DNA of 64,000 nt from Panulirus ornatus. Lineage: Eukaryota > Arthropoda > Malacostraca > Decapoda > Palinuridae. The notes below the pieces were generated by a model. It did not search any database, was not told where the DNA came from, and saw only the letters and a program-made list of their open reading frames with translations. Both the position numbers and the translations under genes were made by a program. Of this stretch, positions 12,417 to 24,855 are shown piece by piece; the first letter of the stretch is position 1; each line of letters begins with the position of its first letter. The stretch covers positions 141,001 to 205,000 of the forward strand of contig NC_092243.1 of NCBI RefSeq assembly GCF_036320965.1, written 5' to 3'.

Positions 12417-13320
12417 TCAAACATGATAAGTTCCCAAGTGCACTTTCGTGTAATAATCACATCATCAGGCGAGACACAAGAGAGAAATATAAGTCAGTTG
12501 ATATACATCGAAGAGACGAAGCTAGGACGCCATTTCGTAAACATGTGATTGTCCAAGACAGACAACGAGCGTTCATAAACTTATCATTTTACAAATTTTT
12601 TCAACAATATAGTTATCTAATTTATATAGACCATCACTAATATTAAGATTACAATTCTTTTATGTATCTGATAATAGAAGATTCGATGATATTTCTCGTG
12701 GTAATAGAGTCAGAGTTAATAACTGAGATGGCATTACTACAGTCAATACAATGATCATAGTTTTTAACGTGATTAAACAAGGCATTTGATTCTTGTCCCG
12801 TTCTTATACTATATTTATGTTGCTTAAGTCTAACAGAAAGATCCTTACCAGTCTGCTCAACATAAAACTTATCACAATTTCTGCAAGGCACTTTATAGAT
12901 GCACCCAGGTGAATTTTCTGGTGAATTCCTGATTAAGATATTCGTTATAGTATTATTGTTACTGAAGGCAGCATTTACATTGAAGGATCTAAGCAACATG
13001 GGAAGTAAAGTAAAATTATTTTAAAAGGAAGAACTAAAAGATTCTTGGTGTCAATGGAAGGTTTGGGCTCGACTCTATAAAATGATTTCTTTGCTAACTT
13101 AAGGGATTTATCAGTGAAAGATCTAGGGTACTTTAACTTAGATCCAGTAGAATATATCTTCTCAAACTCATCATCAATATACTCTGTACTGCAAATACGT
13201 AATGCCCCAGGGAACAAACATTGAAATGATGATGATTTAACTCTGTCATGTTGAAATGAGTAAAAATGGATATATGAGCATACATTGGTAGGTTTTCTGT
13301 ATATGCTAGGCAAGGAAACA
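12417..13320 (-). mobile_element. Penelope-like element P, 5'-truncated
   Basis: Minus-strand PLE. The frame 12975-13313 reads the end of the reverse transcriptase (SIYRKPTNVCSYIHFYSFQH, then GALRICSTEYIDDEFEKIYS, then LKYPRSFTDKSLKLAKKSFY). The frame 12649-12999 carries the GIY-YIG endonuclease (CIYKVPCRNCDKFYVEQTGK, then SVRLKQHKYSIRTGQESNAL, then NHVKNYDHCID). The second half of the GIY-YIG signature is YVEQT where its relative at 54.9 kb has YIGQT, so a conserved glycine is replaced. The two frames overlap through a frameshift near 12990. The 3' untranslated part (12417-12640) includes a hammerhead-like core. The last ~65 nt of the full PLE 3' end are missing where it enters (AT)n. Confidence 0.85.
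12431..12474 (-). ncRNA. hammerhead-like ribozyme core in PLE
   Basis: On the minus strand the core CTGATGA is followed by a small hairpin (TGTGATTATTACAC), then CGAAA, then a self-complementary helix III (AGTGCACT) and T before the predicted cleavage site, then GGGAA pairing back to the nucleotides before CTGATGA. Helix I has one mismatch here (CGC against GGG), while the catalytic core is intact. Hammerheads in PLEs are established in the literature. Activity of this one is inference. Confidence 0.65.
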
Positions 13321-13330
13321 AGTTTAAGTT

Positions 13331-13406
13331 TAGCATATACAGAAAACCTACCAATGTATGCTCATATATCCATCTTTACTCATCTCAACATGACAGAGTT
13401 GAATTT
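13331..13406 (+). mobile_element. PLE P, inverted arm
   Basis: Plus-strand copy of the same PLE RT region as 13239-13308, separated by a 22-nt spacer and forming a hairpin with arms of about 70 bp and two mismatches. It breaks off into an RLE-type tail at 13407. Confidence 0.85.

Positions 13407-13771
<365 letters not shown>

Positions 13772-13861
<90 letters not shown>
13772..13861. repeat. (AT)n microsatellite
   Basis: About 45 units between the S head and an RLE 3' end. Confidence 0.98.
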
Positions 13862-13864
<3 letters not shown>

Positions 13865-16617
13865 TTCATTTATTTTGCTTTGTCGCTGTCTCCCGCGTTT
13901 GCGAGGCAGCGCAAGGAAACAGACGAAAGAAATGGCCCAACCCACCCCCATACACATGTATATACATACACGTCCACACACGCAAATATACATACCTATA
14001 CATCTCAATGTACACATATATATACACACACAGGCACATACATATACACCCATGCACACAATTCACACTGTCTGCCTTCATTCATTTCCATCGCCACCTC
14101 GCCGCACATGGAATACCATCCCCCTCCCCCTCATGTGTGCGAGGTAGCGCTAGGAAAAGACAACAAAGGCCCCATTTGTTCACACTCAGTCTCTAGCTGT
14201 CATGCAATAATGCCCGAAACCACAGCTCCCTTTCCACATCCAGGCCCCACACATCTTTCCATGGTTTACCCCAGACGCTTCACATGCCCTGATTCAGTCA
14301 ACTGAAAGCACGTCAACCCCGGTATACTACATCGATCCGATTCACTCTATTCCTTGCCCGCCTTTGACCCTCCTGCATGCTCAGGCCCCGATCACTCAAA
14401 ATGTTTTTCACTCCATCTTTCCACCTCCAATTTGGTCTCCCACTCCTCCTCGTTCCTTCCACCTCCGACACATATATCCTCTTGGTTAATCTTTCCTCAC
14501 TCATTCTCTCCATGTGCCCAAACCATTTCAAAACACCCTCTTCTGCTCTCTCAACCACGCTCTTTTTATTTCCACACATCTCTCTTACCCTTACATCATT
14601 TACTCGATCAAACCACCTCACACATTGTAATCAAACATCTCATTTCCAGCACATCCACCCTCCTGCGCACAACTCTATCCATAGCCCACGCCTCGCAGCC
14701 ATACAACATTGTTGGAACCACTATTCCTTCAAACATACCCATTTTTGCTTTCCGAGATAATGTTCTCGACTTCCACACATTCTTCAAGGCTCCCAGGATT
14801 TTCGCCCCCTCCCCCACCCTATGATCTACATCCTCTTCCATGGTTCCATCCACTGCCAAATCCACTCCCAGATATCTAAAACACTTTACTTCCTCCAGTT
14901 TTTCTCCATTCAAACTTACCTCCCAATTGACTTGACCCTCAACCCTACTGTACCTAATAACCTTGCTCTTATTCACATTTACTCTTAACTTTCTTCTTTC
15001 ACACACTTTACCAAACTCAGTCACCAGCTTCTGCAGTTTCTCATATGAATCAGCCACCAGCGCTGTATCATCAGCGAACAACAACTGACTCACTTCCCAA
15101 GCTCTCTCATCCACAACAGACTTCATACTTGCCCCTCTTTCCAAAACTCTTGCATTCACCTCCCTAACAGCCCCATCCATAAACAAATTAAACAACCATG
15201 GAGACATCACACACCCCTGCCGCAAACCTACATTCACTGAGAACCAATCACTTTCCTCTCTTCCTACACGTACACATGCCTTACATCCTCGATAAAAACT
15301 TTTCACTGCTTCTAACAACTTGCCTCCCACACCATATATTCTTAATACCTTCCACAGAGCATCTCTATCCACTCTATCATATGCCTTCTCCAGATCCATA
15401 AATACTACATACAAATCCATTTGCTTTTCTAAGTATTTCTCACATACATTCTTCAAAGCAAACACCTGATCCACACATCCTCTACCACTTCTGAAACCAC
15501 ACTGCTCTTCCCCAATCTGATGCTCTGTACATGCCTTCACCCCCTCAATCAATATCCTCCCATAAAATTTACCAGGAATACTCAACAAACTTATACCTCT
15601 GTAATTTGAGCACTCACTCTTATCCCCTTTGCCTTTGTACAATGGCACTATGCACGCATTCCGCCAATCCTCAGGCACCTCACCATGAGTCATACATACA
15701 TCAAATAACCTTACCAACCAGTCAACAATACAGTCACCCCCTTTTTCAATAAATTCCACTGCAATACCATCCAAACCTGTTGCCTTGCCGGCTTTCATCT
15801 TCCGCAAAGCTTTTACTACCTCTTCTCTGTTTACCAAATCATTTTCCCTAACCCTCTCACTTTGCACACCACCTCGACCAAAACACCCTATATCTGCCAC
15901 TCTATCATCAAACACATTCAACAAACCTTCAAAATACTCACTCCATCTCCTTCTTACATCACCACTACTTGTTATCACCTCCCCATTAGCCCCCTTCACT
16001 GAAGTTCCCATTTGCTCCCTTGTCTTACGCACTTTATTTACCTCCTTCCAGAACATCTTTTTATTCTCCCTAAAGTTTAATGATATTCTCTCACCCCAAC
16101 TCTCATTTGCCCTCTTTTTCACCTCTTGCACCTTTCTCTTGACCTCCTGTCTCTTTCTTTTATACATCTCCCACTCAATTGCATTTTTTCCCTGCAAAAA
16201 TCGTCCAAATGCCTCTCTCTTCTCTTTCACTAATAATCTTACTTCTTCATCCCACCACTCACTACCCTTTCTACTCAACCCACCTCTCACGTTTCTCATG
16301 CCACAAGCATCTTTTGCGCACTCCATCACTGATTCCCTAAATGCATCCCATTCCTCCCCCACTCCCCTTACTTCAATTGTTCTCACCTTTTTCCATTCTG
16401 TACTCAGTCTCTCCTGGTACTTCCTCACACAAGTCTCCTTCCCAAGCCCACTTAATCTCACCACCCTCTTCACCCCAACATTCACTCTTCTTTTCTGCAA
16501 ACCCATACAAATCTTCACCTTAGCCTGCACAAGATAATGATGAGACATCCCTCCTGTTGCACCTCTTAGCACATTAACATCCAAAAGTCTCTCTTTCGCG
16601 CGCCTGTCAATTAACAC
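13862..16617 (-). mobile_element. RLE LINE, long 5'-truncated copy
   Basis: Minus-strand RLE covering the end of the endonuclease, the whole RT and the long 3' UTR (13862-14312). The frame 14608-16617 (669 codons) holds the end of the APE domain (RRAKERLLDVN, GMSHHYLVQAK), then RT motifs: [95 protein letters not shown]. The catalytic SDH of APE endonucleases reads SHH. A small deletion near 14621 (ACACATTGTAATC in place of ACACCACACATTGTCCTC) shifts the frame, and 14313-14621 completes the C-terminus. The 5' truncation falls at ACACGTA, merging with (AT)n. Confidence 0.92.
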
Positions 16618-17533
<916 letters not shown>

Positions 17534-17575
17534 GATAATGAGTTTGAGAAGATATATTCTATTGGGTCTAAGTAA
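17534..17575 (+). mobile_element. PLE P, inverted arm
   Basis: About 40 nt of PLE RT in plus orientation (ATGAGTTTGAGAAGATATAT...), head-to-head with the minus copy. Confidence 0.7.
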
Positions 17576-17630
17576 AAATTGTTTACTTTGTTTATGGATG
17601 GGGTGGTTAGAGAGGTAAATGCAAGTGAAT
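17576..17630 (+). mobile_element. RLE LINE RT scrap
   Basis: Encodes [16 protein letters not shown] in the position of the RLE sequence [16 protein letters not shown]. No other part of the element is present on either side. Confidence 0.7.
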
Positions 17631-18132
17631 TCCTATTTAGGACAAGTGAGTCCATTATCCCCTAGTACCATAAATAAATGTGCTGATAAGAAACATCATA
17701 GCTAAAGTAAGCACTCATGTGACCGTCTCTGTCCCAACCTCGGATCGTGAACGTCGTCAGTCAACCACTTCACCACGTCTCCCCTTGAATAAACCCAGGA
17801 ATAAAACGCTTGAGCATGTCAGTAATACTGGAACAGCAACATATTCTCCTCCCCTGAGAGGACCTCCTACATTGTTCATTTACATGAATTTCCAACATAG
17901 TGCACCTTCCTTCAGACAATATAGCCCATTACTGTGTGGGTCAAGTTTTACTGCTGCTCTCACTTTTGCCATCATTTCTCTGGTGCGCTACACATACCAA
18001 GGTTCTCATGACATTTAACATATATCATGTGAGACGCTTTATTATTTCAGTGAGAAGACCATGAGTGATCCTAAGCAACCCGTGAGTGAGGCAACGCTGG
18101 TTGTTGTTAGCAAATTTGATTGGATAAGCTTC
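17631..18132. other. unrecognised single-copy-looking DNA
   Basis: Moderately GC-rich part at 17710-17870 with no readable domain. A 112-codon plus frame (17680-18018) has no recognisable family. Confidence 0.4.
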
Positions 18133-18400
<268 letters not shown>

Positions 18401-18403
<3 letters not shown>

Positions 18404-18640
18404 TTGGGGATAGGGGAGAAAGAATACTTCCCACGTATTCCCTGCGTGTCGTAGAAGGCGACTAAAAGGGGAGAGAGCGGGTGGCTGGAAATCCTCCCCT
18501 CTCGTTTTTTTTTTCAATTTTCCAAAAGAAGGAACAGAGAAGGGGGCCAGGTGAGGATATTCCCTCAATGGCCCAGTCCTCTGTTCATAACGCTACCTCG
18601 CTAACGCGGGAAATTGCGAATAGTATGAAAGAAAGAAAAG
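18401..18640 (+). mobile_element. S element
   Basis: Plus orientation, head GGGGATAGGGGAGAAAGAAT at 18405 and tail GCGGGAAATTGCGAATAGTA then GAAAGAAAAG before (AT)n. Middle subtype with ATTCCCTCAATGGCC. Tail-to-tail with the next S copy across 31 bp of AT. Confidence 0.87.
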
Positions 18641-18671
18641 ATATATATATATATATATATATAATATATAT
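18641..18671. repeat. (AT)n at palindrome centre
   Basis: Short AT tract with one TAATA interruption, flanked on each side by an S tail in opposite orientation. Confidence 0.95.
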
Positions 18672-18902
18672 ATTTTTCTTTCAAACTATTCGCCATTTCC
18701 CGCGTTAGCGAGGTAGCGTTAAGAGGAGAACTGGGCCTTTGAGGGAATATCCTCACCTGGCCCCCTTCTCTGTTCCTTCTTTTGGAAAATTAAAAAAAAA
18801 TAATGAGAGGGGAGGATTTCCAGCCCCCCGCTCCCTCCCCTTTTAGTCGCATTCTACGACACGCAGGGAATACGTGGGAAGTATTCTTTCTCCCCTATCC
18901 CC

Positions 18903-18908
<6 letters not shown>
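18672..18908 (-). mobile_element. S element
   Basis: Minus orientation, subtype with CCTTTGAGGGAATATCC. A private variant reads AAGAGGAGAACTGGG where the others read AAGAACAGAGGACTGGG. The head (CCCTATCCCCAGGGAT) abuts (AT)n. Confidence 0.87.
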
Positions 18909-19000
<92 letters not shown>

Positions 19001-19078
19001 GTATGTGTGTGTGTGTGTATATGTGCGTATGTATGTGTATGTGTGTGTATGTGTATATGTGTATATATATGTATATTA
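18909..19078. repeat. (AT)n with GT-rich right half
   Basis: Pure AT to about 18990, then mixed GTGT/GTAT to 19078. It separates the head of an S copy from the head of the full-length RLE. Confidence 0.95.
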
Positions 19079-22000
19079 TCCCTGGGGATAGGGGTGAAAG
19101 AATACTTCCCACGTATTCCTCGCGTGTCGTAGAAAGCGACTAGAGGGGACGGGAGCGGGGGGCCAGAAATCCTCCACTCCTTGTATTAACTTTCTGAAAT
19201 GGGAAACAGAGGAAGGAGTCACGCGGGGAGGGCTCATCCTCCTCGAAGGCTCAGAGTGGGGTGCCTAAATGTGTGTGGATGTAACCAAGATGTGAAAAAA
19301 GGAGAGATAGGTAGTATGTTTGAGGAAAGGAACCTGGATGTCTTGGCTCTGAGTGAAACGAAGCTCAAGGGTAAAGGGGAAGAGTGGTTTGGGAATGTCT
19401 GGGGAGTAAAGTCAGGGGTTAGTGAGAGGACAAGAGCAAGGGAAGGAGTAGCAATACTCCTGAAACAGGAGTTGTGGGAGTATGTGATAGAGTGTAAGAA
19501 AGTAAATTCTCGATTAATATGGGTAAAACTGAAAGTTGATGGAGAGAGGTGGGTGATTATTGGTGCATATGCACCTGGGCATGAGAAGAAAGATCAAGAG
19601 AGGCAAGTGTTTTGGGAGCAGCTGAATGAGTGTGTGAGTGGTTTTGATGCACGAGACTGGGTTATAGTGATGGGTGATTTGAATGCAAAGGTGAGTAATG
19701 TGGCAGTTGAGGGAATAATTGGTATACATGGGGTGTTCAGTGTTGTAAATGGAAATGGTGAAGAGCTTGTAGATTTATGTGCTGAAAAAGGACTGATGAT
19801 TGGGAATACCTGGTTTAAAAAGCGAGATATACATAAGTATACTTATGTAAGTAGGAGAGATGGCCAGAGAGCGTTATTGGATTACGTGTTAATTGACAGG
19901 CGTGCGAAAGAGAGACTTTTGGATGTTAATGTGCTGAGAGGTGCAACTGGAGGGATGTCTCATCATTATCTTGTGGAGGCTAAGGTGAAGATTTGTATGG
20001 GTTTTCAGAAAAGAAGAGTGAATGTTGGGGTGAAGAGGGTGGTGAGAGTAAGTGAGCTTGAGAAGGAGACCTGTGTGAGGAAGTACCAGGAGAGACTGAG
20101 TACAGAATGGAAAAAGGTGAGAACAATGGAAGCAAGGGGAGTGGGGGAGGAATGGGATGTATTTAGGGAATCAGTGATGGATTGCGCAAAAGATGCTTGT
20201 GGCATGAGAAGAGTGGGAGGTGGGTTGATTAGAAAGGGTAGTGAGTGGTGGGATGAAGAAGTAAGAGTATTAGTGAAAGAGAAGAGAGAGGCATTTGGAC
20301 GATTTTTGCAGGGAAAAAATGCAATTGAGTGGGAGATGTATAAAAGAAAGAGACAGGAGGTCAAGAAAAAGGTGCAAGAGGTGAAAAAAAAGGGCAAATG
20401 AGAGTTGGGGTGAGAGAGTATCATTAAATTTTAGGGAGAATAAAAAGATGTTCTGGAAGGAGGTAAATAAAGTGCGTACGACAAGGGAGCAAATGGGAAC
20501 TTCAGTGAAGGGCGCAAATGGGGAGGTGATAACAAGTAGTGGTGATGTGAGAGGGAGATGGAGTGAGTATTTTGAAGGTTTGTTGAATGTGTTTGATGAT
20601 AGAGTGGCAGATATAGGGTGTTTTGGTCGAGGTGGTGTGCAAAGTGAGAGGGTTAGGGAAAATGATTTGGTAAACAGAGAAGAGGTAGTGAAAGCTTTGC
20701 GGAAGATGAAAGCCGGCAAGGCAGCAGGTTTGGATGGTATTGCAGTGGAATTTATTAAAAAAGGGGGTGACTGTATTGTTGACTGGTTGGTAAGGTTATT
20801 TGATGTATGTATGACTCATGGTGAGGTGCCTGAGGATTGGCGGAATGCGTGCATAGTGCCATTGTACAAAGGCAAAGGGGATAAGAGTGAGTGCTCAAAT
20901 TACAGAGGTATAAGTTTGTTGAGTATTCCTGGTAAATTATATGGGAGGGTATTGATTGAGAGGGTGAAGGCATGTACAGAGCATCAGATTGGGGAAGAGC
21001 AGTGTGGTTTCAGAAGTGGTAGAGGATGTGTGGATCAGGTGTTTGCTTTGAAGAATGTATGTGAGAAATACTTAGAAAAGCAAATGGATTTGTATGTAGC
21101 ATTTATGGATCTGGAGAAGGCATATGATAGAGTTGATAGAGATGCTCTGTTGAAGGTATTAAGAATATATGGTGTGGGAGGCAAGTTGTTAGAAGCAGTG
21201 AAAAGTTTTTATCGAGGATGTAAGGCATGTGTACGTGTAGGAAGAGAGTAAAGTGATTGGTTCTCAGTGAATGTAGGTTTGCGGCAGGGGTGTGTGATGT
21301 CTCCATGGTTGTTTAATTTGTTTATGGATGGGGTTGTTAGGGAGGTGAATGCAAGAGTTTTGGAAAGAGGGGCAAGTATGAAGTCTGTTGGGGATGAGAG
21401 AGCTTGGGAAGTGAGTCAGTTGTTGTTCGCTGATGATACAGCGCTGGTGGCTGATTCATGTGAGAAACTGCAGAAGCTGGTGACTGAGTTTGGTAAAGTG
21501 TGTGGAAGAAGAAAGTTAAGAGTAAATGTGAATAAGAGCAAGGTTATTAGGTACAGTAGGGTTGAGGATCAAGTCAATTGGGAGGTGAGTTTGAATGGAG
21601 AAAAACTGGAGGAAGTGAAGTGTTTTAGATATCTGGGAGTGGATCTGGCAGCGGATGGAACCATGGAAGCGGAAGTGGATCATAGGGTGGGGGAGGGGGC
21701 GAAAATTCTGGGGGCCTTGAAGAATGTGTGGAAGTCGAGAACATTATCTCGGAAAGCAAAAATGGGTATGTTTGAAGGAATAGTGGTTCCAACAATGTTG
21801 TATGGTTGCGAGGCGTGGGCTATGGATAGAGTTGTGGGCAGGAGGATGGATGTGCTGGAAATGAGATGTTTGAGGACAATGTGTGGTGTGAGGTGGTTTG
21901 ATCGAGTGAGTAACGTAAGGGTAAGAGAGATGTGTGGAAATAAAAAGAGCGTGGTTGAGAGAGCAGAAGAGGGTGTTTTGAAGTGGTTTGGGCACATGGA

Positions 22001-22395
22001 GAGGATGAGTGAGGAAAGATTGACCAAGAGGATATATGTGTCGGAGGTGGAGGGAACAAGGAGAAGAGGGAGACCAAATTGGAGGTGGAAAGATGGAGTG
22101 AAAAAGATTTTGTGTGATCGGGGCCTGAACATGCAGGAGGGTGAAAGGAGGGCAAGGAATAGAGTGAATTGGAGCGATGTGGTATACCGGGGTTGACGTG
22201 CTGTCAGTGGATTGAATCAAGGCATGTGAAGCGTTTGGTGTAAGCCATGGAAAGCTGTGTAGGTATGTATATTTGCGTGTGTGGACGTATGTATATACAT
22301 GTGTATGGGGGGGGTTGGGCCATTTCTTTCGTCTGTTTCCTTGCGCTACCTCGCAAACGCGGGAGACAGCGACAAAGTATAAAAAAAAAAAAAAA
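19079..22395 (+). mobile_element. RLE LINE, full-length copy (subfamily A)
   Basis: The only RLE here with its 5' end. The 5' UTR (19079-19198) begins TATCCCTGGGGATAGGGG and is shared with S elements. One long ORF follows (19199-22196), then the short-type 3' UTR (22197-22380) with CCTTGCGCTACCTCGCAAAC and GCGGGAGACAGCGACAAAGT, then a run of A. Organisation (single APE-RT ORF, short 3' UTR, simple-repeat tail) fits the RTE clade. No ORF1 protein is seen. It is followed almost directly by another 5'-truncated RLE copy in the same orientation. Confidence 0.93.
19199..22196 (+). pseudogene. RLE endonuclease-reverse transcriptase, two lesions
   Basis: Would encode about 1,000 residues. Start MGNRGRSHAGRAHPPRRLRV. 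APE-type endonuclease motifs: LNVCG (residue ~23), SETK with catalytic E53, GAYAPG (~120), VMGDLNAK (~160), [21 protein letters not shown], then SHHYLV where APE enzymes have SDH (D255 to H). RT motifs: [88 protein letters not shown]. The C-terminal block ends RPNWRWKDGV...NRVNWSDVVYRG. Lesions: one extra A in the A-run near 20385 (reading stops at 20401) and a G-to-T nonsense at 21249 (GAG GAA becomes GAG TAA). Otherwise well conserved, hence recent. Confidence 0.92.
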
Positions 22396-22420
22396 TATAT
22401 ATATATGTATATATATATAT

Positions 22421-23219
22421 TCGGTAAAGTGTGTGAAAGAAGAAAGTTAAGAGTAAATGTGAATAAGAGCAAGGTTATTAGGTACAGTAGGGTTGAGGGT
22501 CAAGTCAATTGGGAGGTGAGTTTGAATGGAGAAAAATTGGAGGAAGTGAAGTGTTTTAGACATCTGGGAGTGGATCTGGCAGCGGATGGAACCATGGAAG
22601 CGGAAGTGGATCATAGGGTGGGGGAGGGGGCGAAAATTCTGGGAGCCTTGAAGAATGTGTGGAAGTCGAGAACATTATCTCGGAAAGCAAAAATGGGTAT
22701 GTTTGAAGGAATAGTGGTTCCAACAATGTTGTATGGTTGCGAGGCGTGGGCTATGGATAGAGTTGTGCGCAGGAGGATGGATGTGCTGGAAATGAGATGT
22801 TTGAGGACAATGTGTGGTGTGAGGTGGTTTGATCGAGTAAGTAACGTAAGGGTAAAAGAGATGTATGGAAATAAAAAGAGCGTGGTTGAGAGAGCAGAAG
22901 AGGGTGTTTTGAAATGGTTTGGGCACATGGAGAGAATGAGTGAGGAAAGATTGACCAAGAGGATATATGTGTCGGAGGTGGAGGGAACGAGGAGAAGAGG
23001 GAGACCAAATTGGAGGTGGAAAGATGGAGTGAAAAAGATTCCGGGGTTGACGTGCTGTCAGTGGATTGAATCAAGGCATTGAACGTTGGTGTAAGCCTGA
23101 AAGCTGTGTAGGTATGTTATTTGCGTGTGGGACGTATTATAACATGTATGGGGGGTTGGGCATTTCTTTCGTCTGTTCCTTGCGCTACTCGCAAACGCGG
23201 AGACAGCGACAAAGTAAAA
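22421..23219 (+). mobile_element. RLE LINE, C-terminal copy with internal deletion
   Basis: Starts at [19 protein letters not shown] after a short AT tract and runs in frame through FRHLGVDLAADG, VDHRVGEGAKIL, LYGCEAWAMDRVV, RWFDRVSNVRVKEM and RPNWRWKDGVKKI. At 23040 it skips about 80 nt to CCGGGGTTGACGTGC, fusing the frame into the 3' UTR. From about 23080 onward the UTR shows many one- to three-base losses relative to the other copies. Subfamily A markers. Confidence 0.88.
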
Positions 23220-23239
23220 AAAAAAAAAAAAAATATTAT

Positions 23240-23545
23240 ATATATATATGTAAAGTGTTGAAAGAAAATAAGAGTAATGTATAAACAAGTTATAGGTAAG
23301 TAGGTGAGGTCAGTCATGGGGGTATTTGAGGAGAAAATTGAGAAGTGAAGTTTTAGACTCTGGTGTCTGCAGCGATGGAACATGAACGAATGGATCATAG
23401 GTGGGGGGGGGCGAAATTCTGGAGCCTTAAATGTTGGATCGAACATTATCTCGAAAGCAAAGGGTATGTTGAAGGAATTCAACAATGTTGTATGTCGAGC
23501 TGCTATGATAGATGTCGCAGAGATGATGTGCGAAATGAAGTTCGG
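23240..23545 (+). mobile_element. RLE LINE copy riddled with small deletions
   Basis: Can be aligned base by base with 22425-23030 only by introducing dozens of one- to several-base gaps (for example GTAAAGTGTTGAAAGAAAA against GTAAAGTGTGTGAAAGAAGA), with very few substitutions. No frame survives. Normal identity returns abruptly at 23546. It could be an eroded pseudocopy or an uncorrected consensus region of the assembly. Confidence 0.75.
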
Positions 23546-23815
23546 GGGGCCTGAACATGCAGGAGGGTGAAAGGAGGGCAAGGAATAGAGTGAATTGGAG
23601 CGATGTGGTATACCGGGGTTGACGTGCTGTCAGTGGATTGAATCAGGGCATGTGAAGCGTCTGGGGTAAACCATGGAAAGCTGTGTAGGTATGTATATTT
23701 GCGTGTGTGGACGTATGTATATACATGTGTATGGGGGTGGGTTGGGCCATTTCTTTCGTCTGTTTCCTTGCGCTACCTCGCAAACGCGGGAGACAGCGAC
23801 AAAGCAAAAAAAAAG

Positions 23816-23823
<8 letters not shown>
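23546..23823 (+). mobile_element. RLE LINE 3' end (subfamily A)
   Basis: From GGCCTGAACATGCAGGAGGG through the short-type 3' UTR to GCGACAAAGCAAAAAAAAAG. High identity to the other subfamily A tails, in contrast to the segment just upstream. Confidence 0.9.

Positions 23824-23889
<66 letters not shown>
23824..23889. repeat. (AT)n microsatellite, LINE tail
   Basis: About 33 units, ending at the 28-bp inverted repeat. Confidence 0.98.
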
Positions 23890-23893
<4 letters not shown>

Positions 23894-23917
23894 GCAACTT
23901 ACGTGACTTCGTCCGAT
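23890..23917 (-). repeat. 28-bp repeat, right member of inverted pair
   Basis: Reads CACGGCAACTTACGTGACTT then CGTCCGAT, the inverse of 18133-18160 with one mismatch. Sequence outside the 28 bp differs between the two sides. Confidence 0.85.
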
Positions 23918-24600
23918 AAGACCGTTGTCGATGCACGCGATACATGGGTCCTAGTTATATAGGCACTTACTCTCTCATGCGCTTTGTTTAGTTGCCATAT
24001 ATGTAAAGGATGCTAATAAGTGATGTGAAATATAAGGATTATCTACTTTGTAGTCATTCTATGTAGCAGGAAACTCCTTATCAAATCTCTTGAGACTCTT
24101 CAATCTTTTATCAGTAGTGCATTTTGATATGCATACAACAGAGAATATTGGTTTCACCAAATGTACTCCAAGAATCTTTAAATAAATATATTCCGTGAAT
24201 AAAATTCACAGTAATGTAAATGAATGAATCTTCTCCTTTCTCTGTTACTGCATATGATGGGTTCTACAATACTGACTAAATCCTACAGCTGAGTCAATAC
24301 ATTAAACGAAGCAGACCCAAAAGTTTGGTAATCATTACCGATAGTGTCAAGGTAAAATATGTTTTCAGCAAGAACTTTGGTGCGAAATATACTGACTATA
24401 AATACAGAGAAAACCTGGCGACAATATATGACTGTGATATTTTCTCGGAAACATATTCCTTCCCATTATCAAATAAGAGATTTCTATCGAAAATGGCCTT
24501 TTTTTGACACTGTAATCTGGTTTTGGACGAATAAAATCCCGTAAAATATCCTATCTACCTTTTACGTCAACTTAAACCGATTTCTCGTTTCTGTTAGACT
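23918..24600. other. AT-rich unique DNA
   Basis: No recognised feature. Short frames near 24325-24544 have no identifiable domain. Confidence 0.45.
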
Positions 24601-24639
24601 ATCTTGAGAGAATGGATAGGTAACCCCGACGGCAGCAGA

Positions 24640-24855
24640 TGGGTGAGTCACAACCGGGTATGGAAACGCCAAGGTCATGTCTTCTGTGTAGGACTCATTA
24701 GGGTCCGGAGAGACCAAGGACATGTCCTCTATGTAGGACTCATCAGTGTCCAGAGGAAACAGGGACAAGTCCTTTGTGTAGAACTTACCAGGGTCCGGAG
24801 ACGCCAGGGGCATGTCCTCTGTGCAGGACTCGTCATGGTCCGGATAGTCTAGGAG
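24640..24855. repeat. 45-bp tandem repeat, open on both strands
   Basis: About four units of exactly 45 bp (anchor CATGTCCTCTRTGTAGGACT at 24676, 24721, 24766 and 24811). Because 45 is a multiple of three, a minus-strand frame (24562-24882, 106 residues) contains a 15-residue acidic repeat of the type DESYIEDMSLVSPDP. The plus strand is also open (24604-24852). Unit-to-unit changes alter many residues, so coding constraint is not obvious. I cannot tell whether this is an exon of a repeat-containing protein or a minisatellite. Confidence 0.6.

Noticed and set aside
15785..16537. A 250-codon frame on the plus strand opposite the RLE RT, and similar antisense frames opposite other copies
   Set aside because: The sense strand carries all RT motifs. 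The antisense frames recur because the LINE codon composition leaves few antisense stops. They have no recognisable domain.
19199..22196. Calling the full-length RLE an active autonomous element
   Set aside because: It has a frameshift at about 20385, a nonsense codon at 21249 and an altered SDH motif.
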